Shown piece after piece: positions 43,562-51,677 of a stretch of DNA of 64,000 nucleotides. The DNA is taken from assembly GCF_000517625.1 (NCBI RefSeq), contig NZ_CP007055.1:2480001-2544000 (forward strand), in the 5' to 3' direction. Position 1 is the stretch's first letter; each line of letters begins with the position of its first letter. The notes under the pieces were generated by a model. That model worked only from the letters and a program-made list of their open reading frames with translations, made no database searches and was not told the origin of the DNA. A program made the position numbers and the translations under genes. Source of the DNA: Halostagnicola larsenii XH-48 (lineage in GTDB: Archaea > Halobacteriota > Halobacteria > Halobacteriales > Natrialbaceae).

Positions 43562-43963
43562 CTACGACCGCCTGTGTTCCGGTGCCCGAAGGCGTTCGGG
43601 AACGACCGTCCGCTCGAGGAGATACGCGAGCGCAAATCCGGCGATACTGCCGGCGATCCCCGCGTCGAAGAAAAAGAACACGCCGCCCAGCGCGAGTTCG
43701 ACCCCGAGAGCGAGGAAGAAACAGAGACAGACCGCCCCGAGAACAGGGTACAGGAGGGTTTGTCGACGGGAAGCCGGAATTCGATCGCGAGCGATCCAGA
43801 TGACCGGGCCAACGAGGAGGAACGAACCGAGAGCGTACCCCGAAACCCAGACCCACGCGCTCGAGCCGTGTTCCAGAAGATCACCCGCGCTCTGGAGGAT
43901 GAGAAAGGCCAAGCAGGCAAACAAGATCGCGCGACGGGTTCGCGCCGATACGGAAAGCTCCAT
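43562..43963 (-). CDS. Membrane protein of unknown function
   Basis: 133 residues. Four membrane helices: 11-28, 38-58, 72-95 and 98-115, linked by short basic loops (IARDRIPASRRQT). The C-terminal 20 residues are Arg-rich and cytoplasmic. No family recognised. ATG at 43963 (MELSVSARTRRA) is favoured over 44029. Confidence 0.55.
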   Translation of the reverse strand: MELSVSARTRRAILFACLAFLILQSAGDLLEHGSSAWVWVSGYALGSFLLVGPVIWIARDRIPASRRQTLLYPVLGAVCLCFFLALGVELALGGVFFFFDAGIAGSIAGFALAYLLERTVVPERLRAPEHRRS

Positions 43964-44059
43964 GGAGGGACGTATATCTCCAGTGACAAATGTTTGTCGA
44001 GAAAAATGATCGGCCACCGAACCGACCACGCTTCCGGCGAGTTCGGCCGACCTCCCACC

Positions 44060-44069
44060 CTTTTATTCG
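44060..44069 (+). promoter_or_regulatory. TATA-like box of the F420:NADP oxidoreductase gene
   Basis: CTTTTATTCG is centred 28 nt before the ATG at 44092, indicating a leaderless transcript. Confidence 0.5.
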
Positions 44070-44091
44070 AGTGCCTCTCCGAGAGGCAGGT

Positions 44092-44757
44092 ATGCGAATC
44101 GCACTACTCGGCGGAACCGGCGATATCGGCGAAGGGCTCGCGTTACGTTTTGCACACGACACCGACCACGAGATTCTGATCGGCTCTCGAGACCCCGAAA
44201 AGGCCCGAAACGCAGTCGAGGGGTACGAGGCAATTCTCGAGGAGCGCGACGTCGAGGCGTCGATCAAGGGCTTTACGAACGAGATGGCGGCCGATCGGGC
44301 GGACGTCGCCGTTCTCTCGGTACCTCCCTATTACGCCGGCGACACCGTCGACGCCGTCGCGGAGAAACTCGACGAGGACACGATCCTCGTCACCCCCGCT
44401 GTCGGCATGAAAGGCGACGAGGACGGGATGCACTATCACCCGCCGTCGGCCGGCAGCGTCACCGAACTCGTGGCCAGTCGCGCACCCGACGAAGTGCCGG
44501 TCGTCGGCGCATTTCACAACCTCGCGGCGGGTAAACTCTCGAATCTGGATCGTGAGATCGACCTCGATACGCTCGTCGTCGGCGAGGGGGCCGCCAAGGA
44601 GACGGTCACGTCGTTGGCGAGCGAAATAGACGGGCTCCGCGTTCTTGACGCCGGGCCGCTCGCGAACGCGGCCGAAGTCGAGAGCATCACGCCGCTGGTC
44701 ATCAACATCGCTCGCCACAACGAGGAGTTACACGACGTCGGGGTCAAGTTCCAGTAG
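44092..44757 (+). CDS. npdG: F420H2:NADP+ oxidoreductase
   Basis: A 221-residue Rossmann enzyme that transfers hydride between coenzyme F420 and NADP. It begins MRIALLGGTGDIGEGLALRF (dinucleotide motif), binds NADP phosphate through IGSRDPEKAR, and has the VVGAFHNLAAGKLS segment typical of Fno/NpdG. The length is normal. Together with CofE and Mer farther along it shows F420 metabolism. After its TAG stop the same frame stays open for 52 codons (see 44758-44916). Confidence 0.92.
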   Translation: MRIALLGGTGDIGEGLALRFAHDTDHEILIGSRDPEKARNAVEGYEAILEERDVEASIKGFTNEMAADRADVAVLSVPPYYAGDTVDAVAEKLDEDTILVTPAVGMKGDEDGMHYHPPSAGSVTELVASRAPDEVPVVGAFHNLAAGKLSNLDREIDLDTLVVGEGAAKETVTSLASEIDGLRVLDAGPLANAAEVESITPLVINIARHNEELHDVGVKFQ

Positions 44758-44916
44758 TCGATCCCGCGTGTTTCGGAATCGAATGACACGGAGACGGGCG
44801 AGAAAGCGGTCGACGACCGTGAGAAAACCGCCACCGGAAGCGACGAAACGAACGGTGCTAACGGGAACGTGACGGCGGAGGAGGGGAACGAAACCGACGG
44901 TGCTGTCTCAGCGTGA
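44758..44916 (+). other. In-frame acidic extension after the npdG stop
   Basis: Directly after TAG at 44755-44757 the npdG frame continues for 52 sense codons to TGA at 44914. It reads as a typical haloarchaeal low-complexity tail (SNDTETGEKAVDDREKTATG, then SDETNGANGNVTAEEGNETD). Composition is protein-like and acidic, unlike chance translation of intergenic DNA. It may be a former C-terminal tail cut off by an amber mutation. No start codon with context is visible for a separate gene. 44917-45053 holds nothing recognisable. Confidence 0.45.
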
Positions 44917-45053
44917 CTAAACCGTCCAGTAGCCTCGAGTCGGGAGCCCCACCCGTCGGCTCGCAATTTTCGGCTGTGGATTCGTACGACTCGAGAGCCT
45001 TTTCGATTGTCTCACGCCGGTCAGAAAAACGCAGACCGGGGCGTGTCGACGGA

Positions 45054-45332
45054 TTAGGCGCCGGCGGATTCGAGGGCGTCTTCGATGTCCTCTCGCTGGG
45101 TAACACCGACGAAGCGCTCGACGATTTCGTCGTCGTTTTCGATGACGAGCGTCGGCAGCGACCGCACCTGATACTCGTTTGCGACATCTTGCTGTTCGTC
45201 GACGTTTACTTTCTCGACTTCGAATCGGCCCTCCCAGTCTTCTTCGAGATCCTCGAGGATCGGGTCCTGGGTCTTGCATGGGCCACACCAGTCTGCGTGG
45301 AAGTCTTTAAGTGTGACAGTCATACCGTTCAT
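45054..45332 (-). CDS. Thioredoxin family protein
   Basis: 92 residues with the active site WCGPC (Cys16 and Cys19) directly after the first strand, cis-Pro in RSLPTLVIENDDEI, and a C-terminal helix. The N-terminus is shorter than in E. coli thioredoxin, the common haloarchaeal form. A TATA-like CCTTATG at 45354-45360 (minus strand) is ~25-27 nt before ATG 45332 and supports this start; ATG 45323 (MTVTLKDF) is the alternative. Confidence 0.92.
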   Translation of the reverse strand: MNGMTVTLKDFHADWCGPCKTQDPILEDLEEDWEGRFEVEKVNVDEQQDVANEYQVRSLPTLVIENDDEIVERFVGVTQREDIEDALESAGA

Positions 45333-45430
45333 TGGGTTTTCCCGCGCAGCGCGCATAAGGGTTTCCCACCAGTGAGGGTTTGCCGTGACCGAGGACGCGG
45401 ACGATCACGGGCCGATCCGGCCGGTCGAAA

Positions 45431-45438
45431 GATTTAGT
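45431..45438 (+). promoter_or_regulatory. TATA-like box of the Sec61-beta gene
   Basis: GATTTAGT is centred 27 nt before the ATG at 45462, in keeping with a leaderless transcript. Confidence 0.45.
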
Positions 45439-45461
45439 GCCCGGCGAGTGAAAGAGAACGT

Positions 45462-45623
45462 ATGGATAAAGGACAGAACACTGGCGGGCTGATGTCCAGT
45501 GCCGGACTCATCCGGTATTTCGACTCCGAAGACTCGAACGCGATTCGTATCGACCCCAAGACCGTCATCGCAACCGGCGTCATGCTCGGCGTGCTCGTCC
45601 AGTTGCTGACGTTCGTTTCCTAA
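45462..45623 (+). CDS. secG: Preprotein translocase subunit Sec61-beta
   Basis: A 53-residue tail-anchored protein: [20 protein letters not shown], then [20 protein letters not shown] and a single C-terminal helix [13 protein letters not shown]. The AGL(I/V)RYF-(D/E) ... IDP motif is the signature of archaeal Sec61-beta, the third subunit of the SecYE-beta channel. It is missed by ordinary ORF cut-offs because of its length. It stands alone between thioredoxin and pdxT. Confidence 0.93.
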   Translation: MDKGQNTGGLMSSAGLIRYFDSEDSNAIRIDPKTVIATGVMLGVLVQLLTFVS

Positions 45624-45841
45624 CGCAGTTTGTTTTGGGTATCGAGGTCGGTACACCCGCTTGATCACCCACAGGTTCGGTCTGTCGAAACGATGCACTG
45701 GTGATCAGCCCGAATCCGACGCACTGCAGACGCCGAAACCGGGATCGGAGCTACAAATTGCCGCCAGTCCCGCCACTGGCAACCTCACCCAGTTGCGATT
45801 CGTGACGCGAAGTTTTTGACGTTGCTCACGTTACCACAGCC

Positions 45842-46456
45842 ATGTCACTGGTTGCAGGCGTCGTCGCCGTTCAGGGCGACGTTTCCGAACACGCAGACGC
45901 CATCAGACGAGCGAGTACGGCCCGCGGCGAATCCGTCGAGGTTCTAGAGGTCCGCGAGTCGGGTATCGTCCCCGACTGCGACCTGCTCGCGATGCCCGGC
46001 GGCGAGTCGACGACCATCTCGAGGCTCGTCCACTCTGAGGGAATCGCGGCAGAGATTCGCGACCACGTCGACGACGAGAAACCGCTGTTTGCGACCTGTG
46101 CCGGACTCATCGTCGCCTCGAGCGACGCCGGCGACGAGCGCGTCGAGACGCTCGATCTGATCGACGTGACCGTCGAGCGAAACGCCTTCGGACGACAGAA
46201 AGACAGCTTCGAAGCGCCCCTCGAGGTAACGGGACTCCCAGACGACGAGCCGTTTCCCGCCGTGTTTATCCGCGCGCCAGTTATCGACGACGTGGGCGAC
46301 GCCCGCGTGCTCGCCTCGTGGGACGGGAACCCGGTTGCGGTGCGGGACGGCCCCGTCGTCGGCACCTCCTTTCACCCCGAGTTGACGACCGACGACCGAA
46401 TTCACGAGTTGGCGTTTTTCGAGAACGACGGCGCGTCGGTGACGGCGCTCGAGTAG
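45842..46456 (+). CDS. pdxT: Pyridoxal 5'-phosphate synthase glutaminase subunit
   Basis: 204 residues. A class I glutaminase of the PLP synthase complex that feeds ammonia to PdxS. Cys86 (in FATCAGLIVAS), His178 and Glu180 (SFHPEL) form the catalytic triad, and AMPGGESTTISRL is the oxyanion loop. The length is normal. PdxS is not in the window, so the subunits are encoded apart. Confidence 0.95.
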   Translation: MSLVAGVVAVQGDVSEHADAIRRASTARGESVEVLEVRESGIVPDCDLLAMPGGESTTISRLVHSEGIAAEIRDHVDDEKPLFATCAGLIVASSDAGDERVETLDLIDVTVERNAFGRQKDSFEAPLEVTGLPDDEPFPAVFIRAPVIDDVGDARVLASWDGNPVAVRDGPVVGTSFHPELTTDDRIHELAFFENDGASVTALE

Positions 46457-46543
46457 CCCAGCGGACAACCCGCCGCGTGGCTCCTCGAAAGGCGTCGGTC
46501 GCAGGCGTACAGACTTTTGCCGCTCGCCTTCGTGAGTTGTGAT

Positions 46544-47011
46544 ATGAACGCGTCCATCGACGCCGTCCGCGTCGCGGGAACCCAGCAGGGACCGGTGCCG
46601 GTCTTGATCCTCGCCGTCGAAGGCGAAGAGGACATCGTCCCGATCTTTATCGGCTTCAACGAGGCGACGAGCATCGCTCGCGGGCTCGAGGCCGAGGACA
46701 TCGGCCGGCCGTTGACCCACGACCTCCTGCTCGACGTGATGGAGGAACTCGGCGGGCGAGTCGACCGGGTCGTCGTCAACGAAATCGAAGAGCGCGCGGA
46801 CGGACAGGGCGGGACCTATATCGCGGACATTCACGTCGACACGCCCCGCGGCGAGACCGTGATCGACGCCCGGCCGAGCGATTCGCTCGCGCTCGCTGCC
46901 CGAACCAACGTGCCGATCGAGGTCACGGAAGCCGTCTTCGAGGACGGCCGAGACGACAGCGAGAAGTTCGCCGAACTCGAAGACATCCGTGACGTTCCCG
47001 GTGAATTATAA
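46544..47011 (+). CDS. Bifunctional nuclease family protein (DUF151)
   Basis: 155 residues of the DUF151/BFN fold: VRVAGTQQGPVPVLILAVEG, then IVPIFIGFNEATSIARGLEA, then RPLTHDLLLDVMEELGGRVD and the conserved IDARPSDSLALAARTNVPI. In plants the family has DNase/RNase activity; the archaeal role is untested. The stop is immediately before the ATG of hisE with no gap, so they are co-transcribed. Confidence 0.9.
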   Translation: MNASIDAVRVAGTQQGPVPVLILAVEGEEDIVPIFIGFNEATSIARGLEAEDIGRPLTHDLLLDVMEELGGRVDRVVVNEIEERADGQGGTYIADIHVDTPRGETVIDARPSDSLALAARTNVPIEVTEAVFEDGRDDSEKFAELEDIRDVPGEL

Positions 47012-47296
47012 ATGGACGAGACACTCGAGGAGTTGTTCGCCGTCATCGAAGACCGCAAGGAAACGCTACCCGAAGGCTCCTACACCGCGTCGCTGTTTAC
47101 CCACGAGAAAGGGGAAAACGCCGTATTGGAGAAACTGGGCGAAGAATCGACGGAACTGGTGCTGGCCGCCAAAGACGACGACCACGACGAAATCGCCTAC
47201 GAGGCCGCCGATATCGTCTATCACCTGCTTGTCTTGCTCTCGATGAAAGACATGGACCTCGCGGACCTCGAGGACGAACTCGAATCACGGCGGTAG
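47012..47296 (+). CDS. hisE: Phosphoribosyl-ATP diphosphatase
   Basis: A 94-residue all-helical MazG-like enzyme of histidine synthesis (second step, PR-ATP to PR-AMP). Signatures are GSYTASLF, EKLGEESTELVLAAK and EAADIVYHLLVLL, which carry the metal-binding acidic residues. As usual in haloarchaea it is separate from HisI. Directly follows the DUF151 gene without spacing. Confidence 0.95.
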   Translation: MDETLEELFAVIEDRKETLPEGSYTASLFTHEKGENAVLEKLGEESTELVLAAKDDDHDEIAYEAADIVYHLLVLLSMKDMDLADLEDELESRR

Positions 47297-47566
47297 GCTG
47301 AAGACTCGTTTCCGAACGGACGTCGACTCACGAGACGGGTTGGTGTTCGAAGCACAACCGGACGAGAAACACGAACGTGTCTACCCGCACGGGAGTCGAA
47401 CAACCAGAACATCACGGTGAGCGCATCCAATAGCGGATATCGATCACGCTCGGCGACGGCGGTACGACGTTCCCGGAATATCTAACTAATGCAGGGCAAA
47501 TATTCATTACACTTTACTCGTGGGAACCACCACAAAACTCATTCCAGATGGTCCAATGGGATAGTT

Positions 47567-48088
47567 ATGGGATTGTTTGGAGGCGACCGGAGCCAGGCCG
47601 AGACGACGGCGCAGCTCCCCGTTCCGGAATACGAACATTTTCCGACGGATACCTACTGCATCGCGTGTGCCGTGGCGGTCTCGCAAGAAGAGGTGACGGC
47701 GTTTCGAGAACTGCTCGAGAAGGAAACAGCAACGACCACCGTGGTCGAACAGTCGACGTTTCTCTCTCGAGAGCTAGACGGCGAGTTGCAGATACAGCAA
47801 ACGGAGGAGGACGTCGCGGCGTTCGTCCACGAACTCGTCGAGACCTGGGAAGGGCAGATTGACGGCGATCCGTCTGCCGTCTGGTGGCCGCTCGAGTCGG
47901 ACTGGAGAGTCGCGCTGTACATGCGCTACTGCCGTGCGAGAGCCGAGCACGAAACCGACGAGTTCGACTGCACGGAGCGGATCGAGCGCGTACGGACGCT
48001 GGTGTCACGGTGTGAAGCGGCGAGCGAAAACGCTGCGAAACGCGGAGTCGTCCACAGAGACCGCGTTCCGGGAGAGCGAGCCAAGTAG
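47567..48088 (+). CDS. Haloarchaeal protein of unknown function
   Basis: 173 residues beginning MGLFGGDRSQAETTAQLPVP, which resembles the loop before a small alpha/beta domain. A CIACAVAV segment, helices around VTAFRELLEKETA and AAFVHELVETWEG, and a Trp-rich WWPLESDWRVALYMRYC follow. No signal peptide or recognised family. ATG 47567 is chosen; the 26 residues from 47489 are basic. The 270-bp region before it shows only AT-rich TATA-like stretches (47488-47515). Confidence 0.55.
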   Translation: MGLFGGDRSQAETTAQLPVPEYEHFPTDTYCIACAVAVSQEEVTAFRELLEKETATTTVVEQSTFLSRELDGELQIQQTEEDVAAFVHELVETWEGQIDGDPSAVWWPLESDWRVALYMRYCRARAEHETDEFDCTERIERVRTLVSRCEAASENAAKRGVVHRDRVPGERAK

Positions 48089-48235
48089 TGACCGAGAACA
48101 GCGGCTGAGAGCCCAGCCGATAGCCTGGAAACGGACGAACAGCCCCGCTCGGTTCGTCCCCGACGTTTGCATTTTCCCTGCCGCTTGCAATCGCCCGTGC
48201 CAGTTTGATACGCGACGCTCGCGTACGTCCACGCG

Positions 48236-48583
48236 ATGGCACTCGAACAACTCGAGCACGCGGACGACCAGATGCAAGAGTGTATTGACAACTGCCTCGA
48301 AGCCGCGCAGGTCTGTGAATGGTGTGCGGACGCCTGCGCGGACGAGGGCGAAGGGATGGCCCGCTGTATCCGGCTCTGTCGGGACGTTGCCGACCTGGCG
48401 ACGTTGCACGCGCGGTTCATGGCTCGAGACTCGGGCTACCACGGCGAGTTGGCATCGATCTGTGCGGACGCCTGCGAGGAGTGTGCCGAGGAGTGCGAAC
48501 AGCACGACCACGAGCACTGTCAGGCCTGTGCGGAAGTTCTACCGAAGTGCGCCGAGAGCTGTCGGGAGATGGCCTCTGCCTGA
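48236..48583 (+). CDS. Cys-rich four-helix copper-binding protein (Csp/DUF326-like)
   Basis: 115 residues with 17 Cys, mostly in CxxxC-type spacing along helices (CIDNCLEAAQVCEWCADAC and CADACEECAEEC). Several His (QHDHEHCQAC) lie near the end. This is the pattern of copper storage proteins, where Cys line the inside of a four-helix bundle and bind many Cu(I) ions. No signal peptide, so a cytoplasmic Csp3-like protein. No copper ATPase or regulator is next to it. Confidence 0.85.
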   Translation: MALEQLEHADDQMQECIDNCLEAAQVCEWCADACADEGEGMARCIRLCRDVADLATLHARFMARDSGYHGELASICADACEECAEECEQHDHEHCQACAEVLPKCAESCREMASA

Positions 48584-48715
48584 ATCGAGCAACGGCAAGC
48601 CGATCGCAACTACCACGAGCGAGCGAAACAGACGCACATTCATTTTTCCGCCGCGTGGAGGATCGCCTCGAGGAGACGAACTCGACGCACGATCGATCCA
48701 CCGGCAGACGCCGGC

Positions 48716-49084
48716 TCAGCCGGAGAGTACGCCGCCGATAGCGCCGGCGAGCGCGCTCTCGAGTGCCATGATCAGGGCGATAGCTGTCGCGAAGGCGAAG
48801 ACGCCTACGCCGAGCAGGCCGCCGATGGGGCCGAGCGCGAGACCGGTCAGACTGACGACGACACCCAGGAGGAATGCGCCGATGATACCGCCGAGCGCGC
48901 CCGCGAGGAGGCCGTGCCAAGCGCCCCGAAGCAGGCCGCCGCCGGCGATGAATCCGGCAACGAACCCGCCTCCCAGGCCGGCGACGAGTTGACCGATCCC
49001 GGGAATTGCCAGTCCAACGATCGAGAGGACAATCGTGGTCACGAAGCCGATGAAAACGGCACGCCAGTTAGCCATACGGGTCAT
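48716..49084 (-). CDS. Gly-rich membrane protein (DUF5518-like)
   Basis: 122 residues, four hydrophobic helices with many Gly (AGLGGGFVAGFIAGGGLLRG, then HGLLAGALGGIIGAFLLG). It begins NWRAVFIGFVTTIVLSI, which is typical of DUF5518 proteins common in haloarchaea, function unknown. Start ATG 49084 or 49075; the frame continues farther upstream but is not protein-like there. Confidence 0.7.
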   Translation of the reverse strand: MTRMANWRAVFIGFVTTIVLSIVGLAIPGIGQLVAGLGGGFVAGFIAGGGLLRGAWHGLLAGALGGIIGAFLLGVVVSLTGLALGPIGGLLGVGVFAFATAIALIMALESALAGAIGGVLSG

Positions 49085-49219
49085 AAGCGACCCAGCAGAA
49101 TAAGAATATGGCAGGCGTCTCAGTCTCGAGACGAGCGTGAACGGTGTCGCGAGGGAGAGAACTATCACGGACGAACCGACAACGAACGCCCTTTTAGTGT
49201 CGAGGCTGTACTGGTGACT

Positions 49220-50236
49220 ATGATTTTCGAAGACCTTCCGACGACGCCGACGTCGGAAGAGCTGATCGACAAGGCGTTTTCGCGGGCGGCCCGCTCGGGC
49301 AACGCCAAGAGCGGCCTCGAGGCCCAGCAGTCGATGCTCCAGACGGCGGCGAACATTATGTCGGACAACCTGGAGAACGTCGTGACCGCGTGGCCGGATT
49401 TCGAGTACGACGTCGACCCGTTTTATTACGAACTCGCCGACGCGATTCTGGACGTCTCCATCGCCCACTCCGATGGGTCGGGAGACGACGAACCGACGAC
49501 CGGGGTCGACGCGCTACGACAGAGCCTCTCGCAGGTCAGTTGGGCCGGCCGAAAGACCCGCGAGATTCACGAGGAGTACCAGTCGCGACTCCGTAAAACC
49601 GACATCGACACCGCACGAAAGCACCGCCAGCAGGCGTTCGCGCGACTCGCCGATATCGTCGAACAGGTCGACGAACACCTCCGGCTGATCAACGACGCGC
49701 GCAACGAGCTTCGAGACCTCCCCGAGATCAACGCCGACGAACCGACGATCGTGGTCGCCGGCTACCCGAACGTCGGCAAATCTTCGCTCGTCAACGACGT
49801 GACCAACGCCCGCGGCGAGACGGATTCGTATCCGTTCACGACGACCGGAATTGGACTCGGACACTTCGAACGGGATCACATCCGCTACCAGATCGTCGAC
49901 ACGCCGGGGCTGCTCGACCGTCCCCCACAGGAGCGAAACGAGATCGAATCGCAGGCCGTCAGCGCCTTAGAGCACCTCGCCGACTGCGTCCTCGTCCTGC
50001 TCGACCCCAGCGGCGAGTGTGGCTACCCGATCGAGTCCCAACTCGAGTTGCGCGACGCCATCGAGGACCAGTTCGAGAACGTGCCCGTCCTCACGATCGG
50101 CAACAAAGCGGACCGATCGCGGGACGTCGAAGCGGAGTACTACATGAGCGTCGAAACCGGCGAGAACGTCGAGACGGTCCTCGAGGCGGCGATCGAGGCT
50201 ATCAGTTACGAGCCGGAGTTACCCTTCGACGGCTGA
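49220..50236 (+). CDS. NOG1-like Obg family GTPase
   Basis: 338 residues. The N-terminal ~155 residues are the NOG1 helical domain (MIFEDLPTTPTSEELIDKAF and RKTREIHEEYQSRLRKT). The GTPase domain has G1 GYPNVGKSS, G3 DTPGLLDRP and G4 NKAD. NOG1 acts in large ribosomal subunit assembly. The last 14 bases (CCTTCGACGGCTGA) are repeated 32 bp downstream at 50255-50268. Confidence 0.92.
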   Translation: MIFEDLPTTPTSEELIDKAFSRAARSGNAKSGLEAQQSMLQTAANIMSDNLENVVTAWPDFEYDVDPFYYELADAILDVSIAHSDGSGDDEPTTGVDALRQSLSQVSWAGRKTREIHEEYQSRLRKTDIDTARKHRQQAFARLADIVEQVDEHLRLINDARNELRDLPEINADEPTIVVAGYPNVGKSSLVNDVTNARGETDSYPFTTTGIGLGHFERDHIRYQIVDTPGLLDRPPQERNEIESQAVSALEHLADCVLVLLDPSGECGYPIESQLELRDAIEDQFENVPVLTIGNKADRSRDVEAEYYMSVETGENVETVLEAAIEAISYEPELPFDG

Positions 50237-50293
50237 TCCGTCACCACACTCTTTCCTTCGACGGCTGAAGACGGTACCGCTTCCTGCGCGCTG

Positions 50294-51574
50294 TCAGCGC
50301 TCACGGACGGACGCCGATTCGTACTCGATCGGTTCGACGCGAACGTCGATATCCTCCCCCGTGTTTTCTTCGATGGTTTCCGCGACGTCAGTAGCGAACG
50401 TCGAGGTATCCGCAGCACCCGCCTGGCTCACCACGACAGTCACGCTCCGCGGACCGGTGTACGGCGACATGTCTGAGTACTGCGTCTGTACGGACACCGC
50501 GGTGAGATTTCCGTAGGCGGGGTCCTCGAGGGTCTCCTCGACCGACGCTGCGACCTCCCTGTCGACGCCGACCTGTTGGACGGTCGCGAACCCGACCGAG
50601 AGCGTGAGCGCGACGACGACCAGTGCGAGTAGTCCCGTCGCGACGAGGGATCGATCAAGGTCACCCTCCGGTGATGCGCGCTCTCGAGAGACGTAGCCGA
50701 GGAGGACCAACACGGTGAGTACCGCGAGATTGATCACGACCATAGTCACGCACAACAAGATTGCCGTTCCGATTGCGAGTTCGAGTTCGATCCAGGCAAT
50801 CGAAACCCCCGTCGCCGCGGCTGTCGGGATCAACGCGGCTGCGATCATGACGCCGATTATCGAGGTCGGCCCCTTCGTCGTCAGCCCGATCCCTGCGGAT
50901 AGCCCCGCCGCGACGGCGACGACCAGCGAGAGCATGTTCGGCGCGAGTCGGACGCCGAACAGCTCGAGTGCCGGGAGCTCGAGTTCGGCCGGGACGAAGC
51001 CGCCGAAGCGAAACGCCGCTGCGAGCGCCGCTGCGGCGGCGATAGCCAGCACGAGCCCGTAGAGTTGCATCCAGAGACTATCGGCGATCATCTTTCGGTC
51101 GCCGGTCACGGTCCCGACGCTGGCGGTCAACGCCGGCCCGATGATCGGCGCGATCACCATCGAACCGACGACGATCGCAGGCGAACCGATCAACAACCCC
51201 GCCGTTGCGATGAGCGCACTCAAAACCATCAACGCCGCGTAAGAGGCGGTATCCCTGCTCAGGTCGCGAGCTTTCGTCCGAAGCTCGATCGCCGTCATCG
51301 GTTTGTACCGTCCTGCGTACTCCCGCTCGAGCGTCTCCGAAGTCGTCGTCATCGCCGCCTCGGCGCTGGCAACGACGGTGTACTGTTCGAGATCGACCTC
51401 GGCCGCCTCGAGTTCGTCGAGAACGTCCCCGACCGCGTTACTCGGAACGGGGATTTCGAACATGACGCCGTCATCGGCGGTCGGGACGACGGTGAACGTG
51501 AACTGCCTCTCCTCGAGCGCCGCTCGGACCGCGTCCTGGCGCGTATCTGAGACGGTGACGTGAACGAGACGCAC
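50294..51574 (-). CDS. DUF389 membrane protein, copy 1
   Basis: 426 residues from GTG 51574. A cytoplasmic N-terminal ferredoxin-like part (~75 residues, MRLVHVTVSDTRQDAVRAAL) precedes six or so helices of the DUF389/TIGR00341 type ([40 protein letters not shown]). A soluble C-terminal domain (EYDMSPYT...VVVSQAG) closes it. The proteins are conserved in archaea and bacteria, transport or channel-like, unproven. The upstream gene on the same strand is a clear paralog. Confidence 0.85.
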   Translation of the reverse strand: MRLVHVTVSDTRQDAVRAALEERQFTFTVVPTADDGVMFEIPVPSNAVGDVLDELEAAEVDLEQYTVVASAEAAMTTTSETLEREYAGRYKPMTAIELRTKARDLSRDTASYAALMVLSALIATAGLLIGSPAIVVGSMVIAPIIGPALTASVGTVTGDRKMIADSLWMQLYGLVLAIAAAAALAAAFRFGGFVPAELELPALELFGVRLAPNMLSLVVAVAAGLSAGIGLTTKGPTSIIGVMIAAALIPTAAATGVSIAWIELELAIGTAILLCVTMVVINLAVLTVLVLLGYVSRERASPEGDLDRSLVATGLLALVVVALTLSVGFATVQQVGVDREVAASVEETLEDPAYGNLTAVSVQTQYSDMSPYTGPRSVTVVVSQAGAADTSTFATDVAETIEENTGEDIDVRVEPIEYESASVRER

Positions 51575-51677
51575 GACTAGGGGGCCACCACGGAGGGCAA
51601 AAAGGTACTACCCTGTGTACGCCGAGAGCGGGTCAGAATCGACAGTCGACCCAAACAGCAGGCGACGGGGACCCGGC

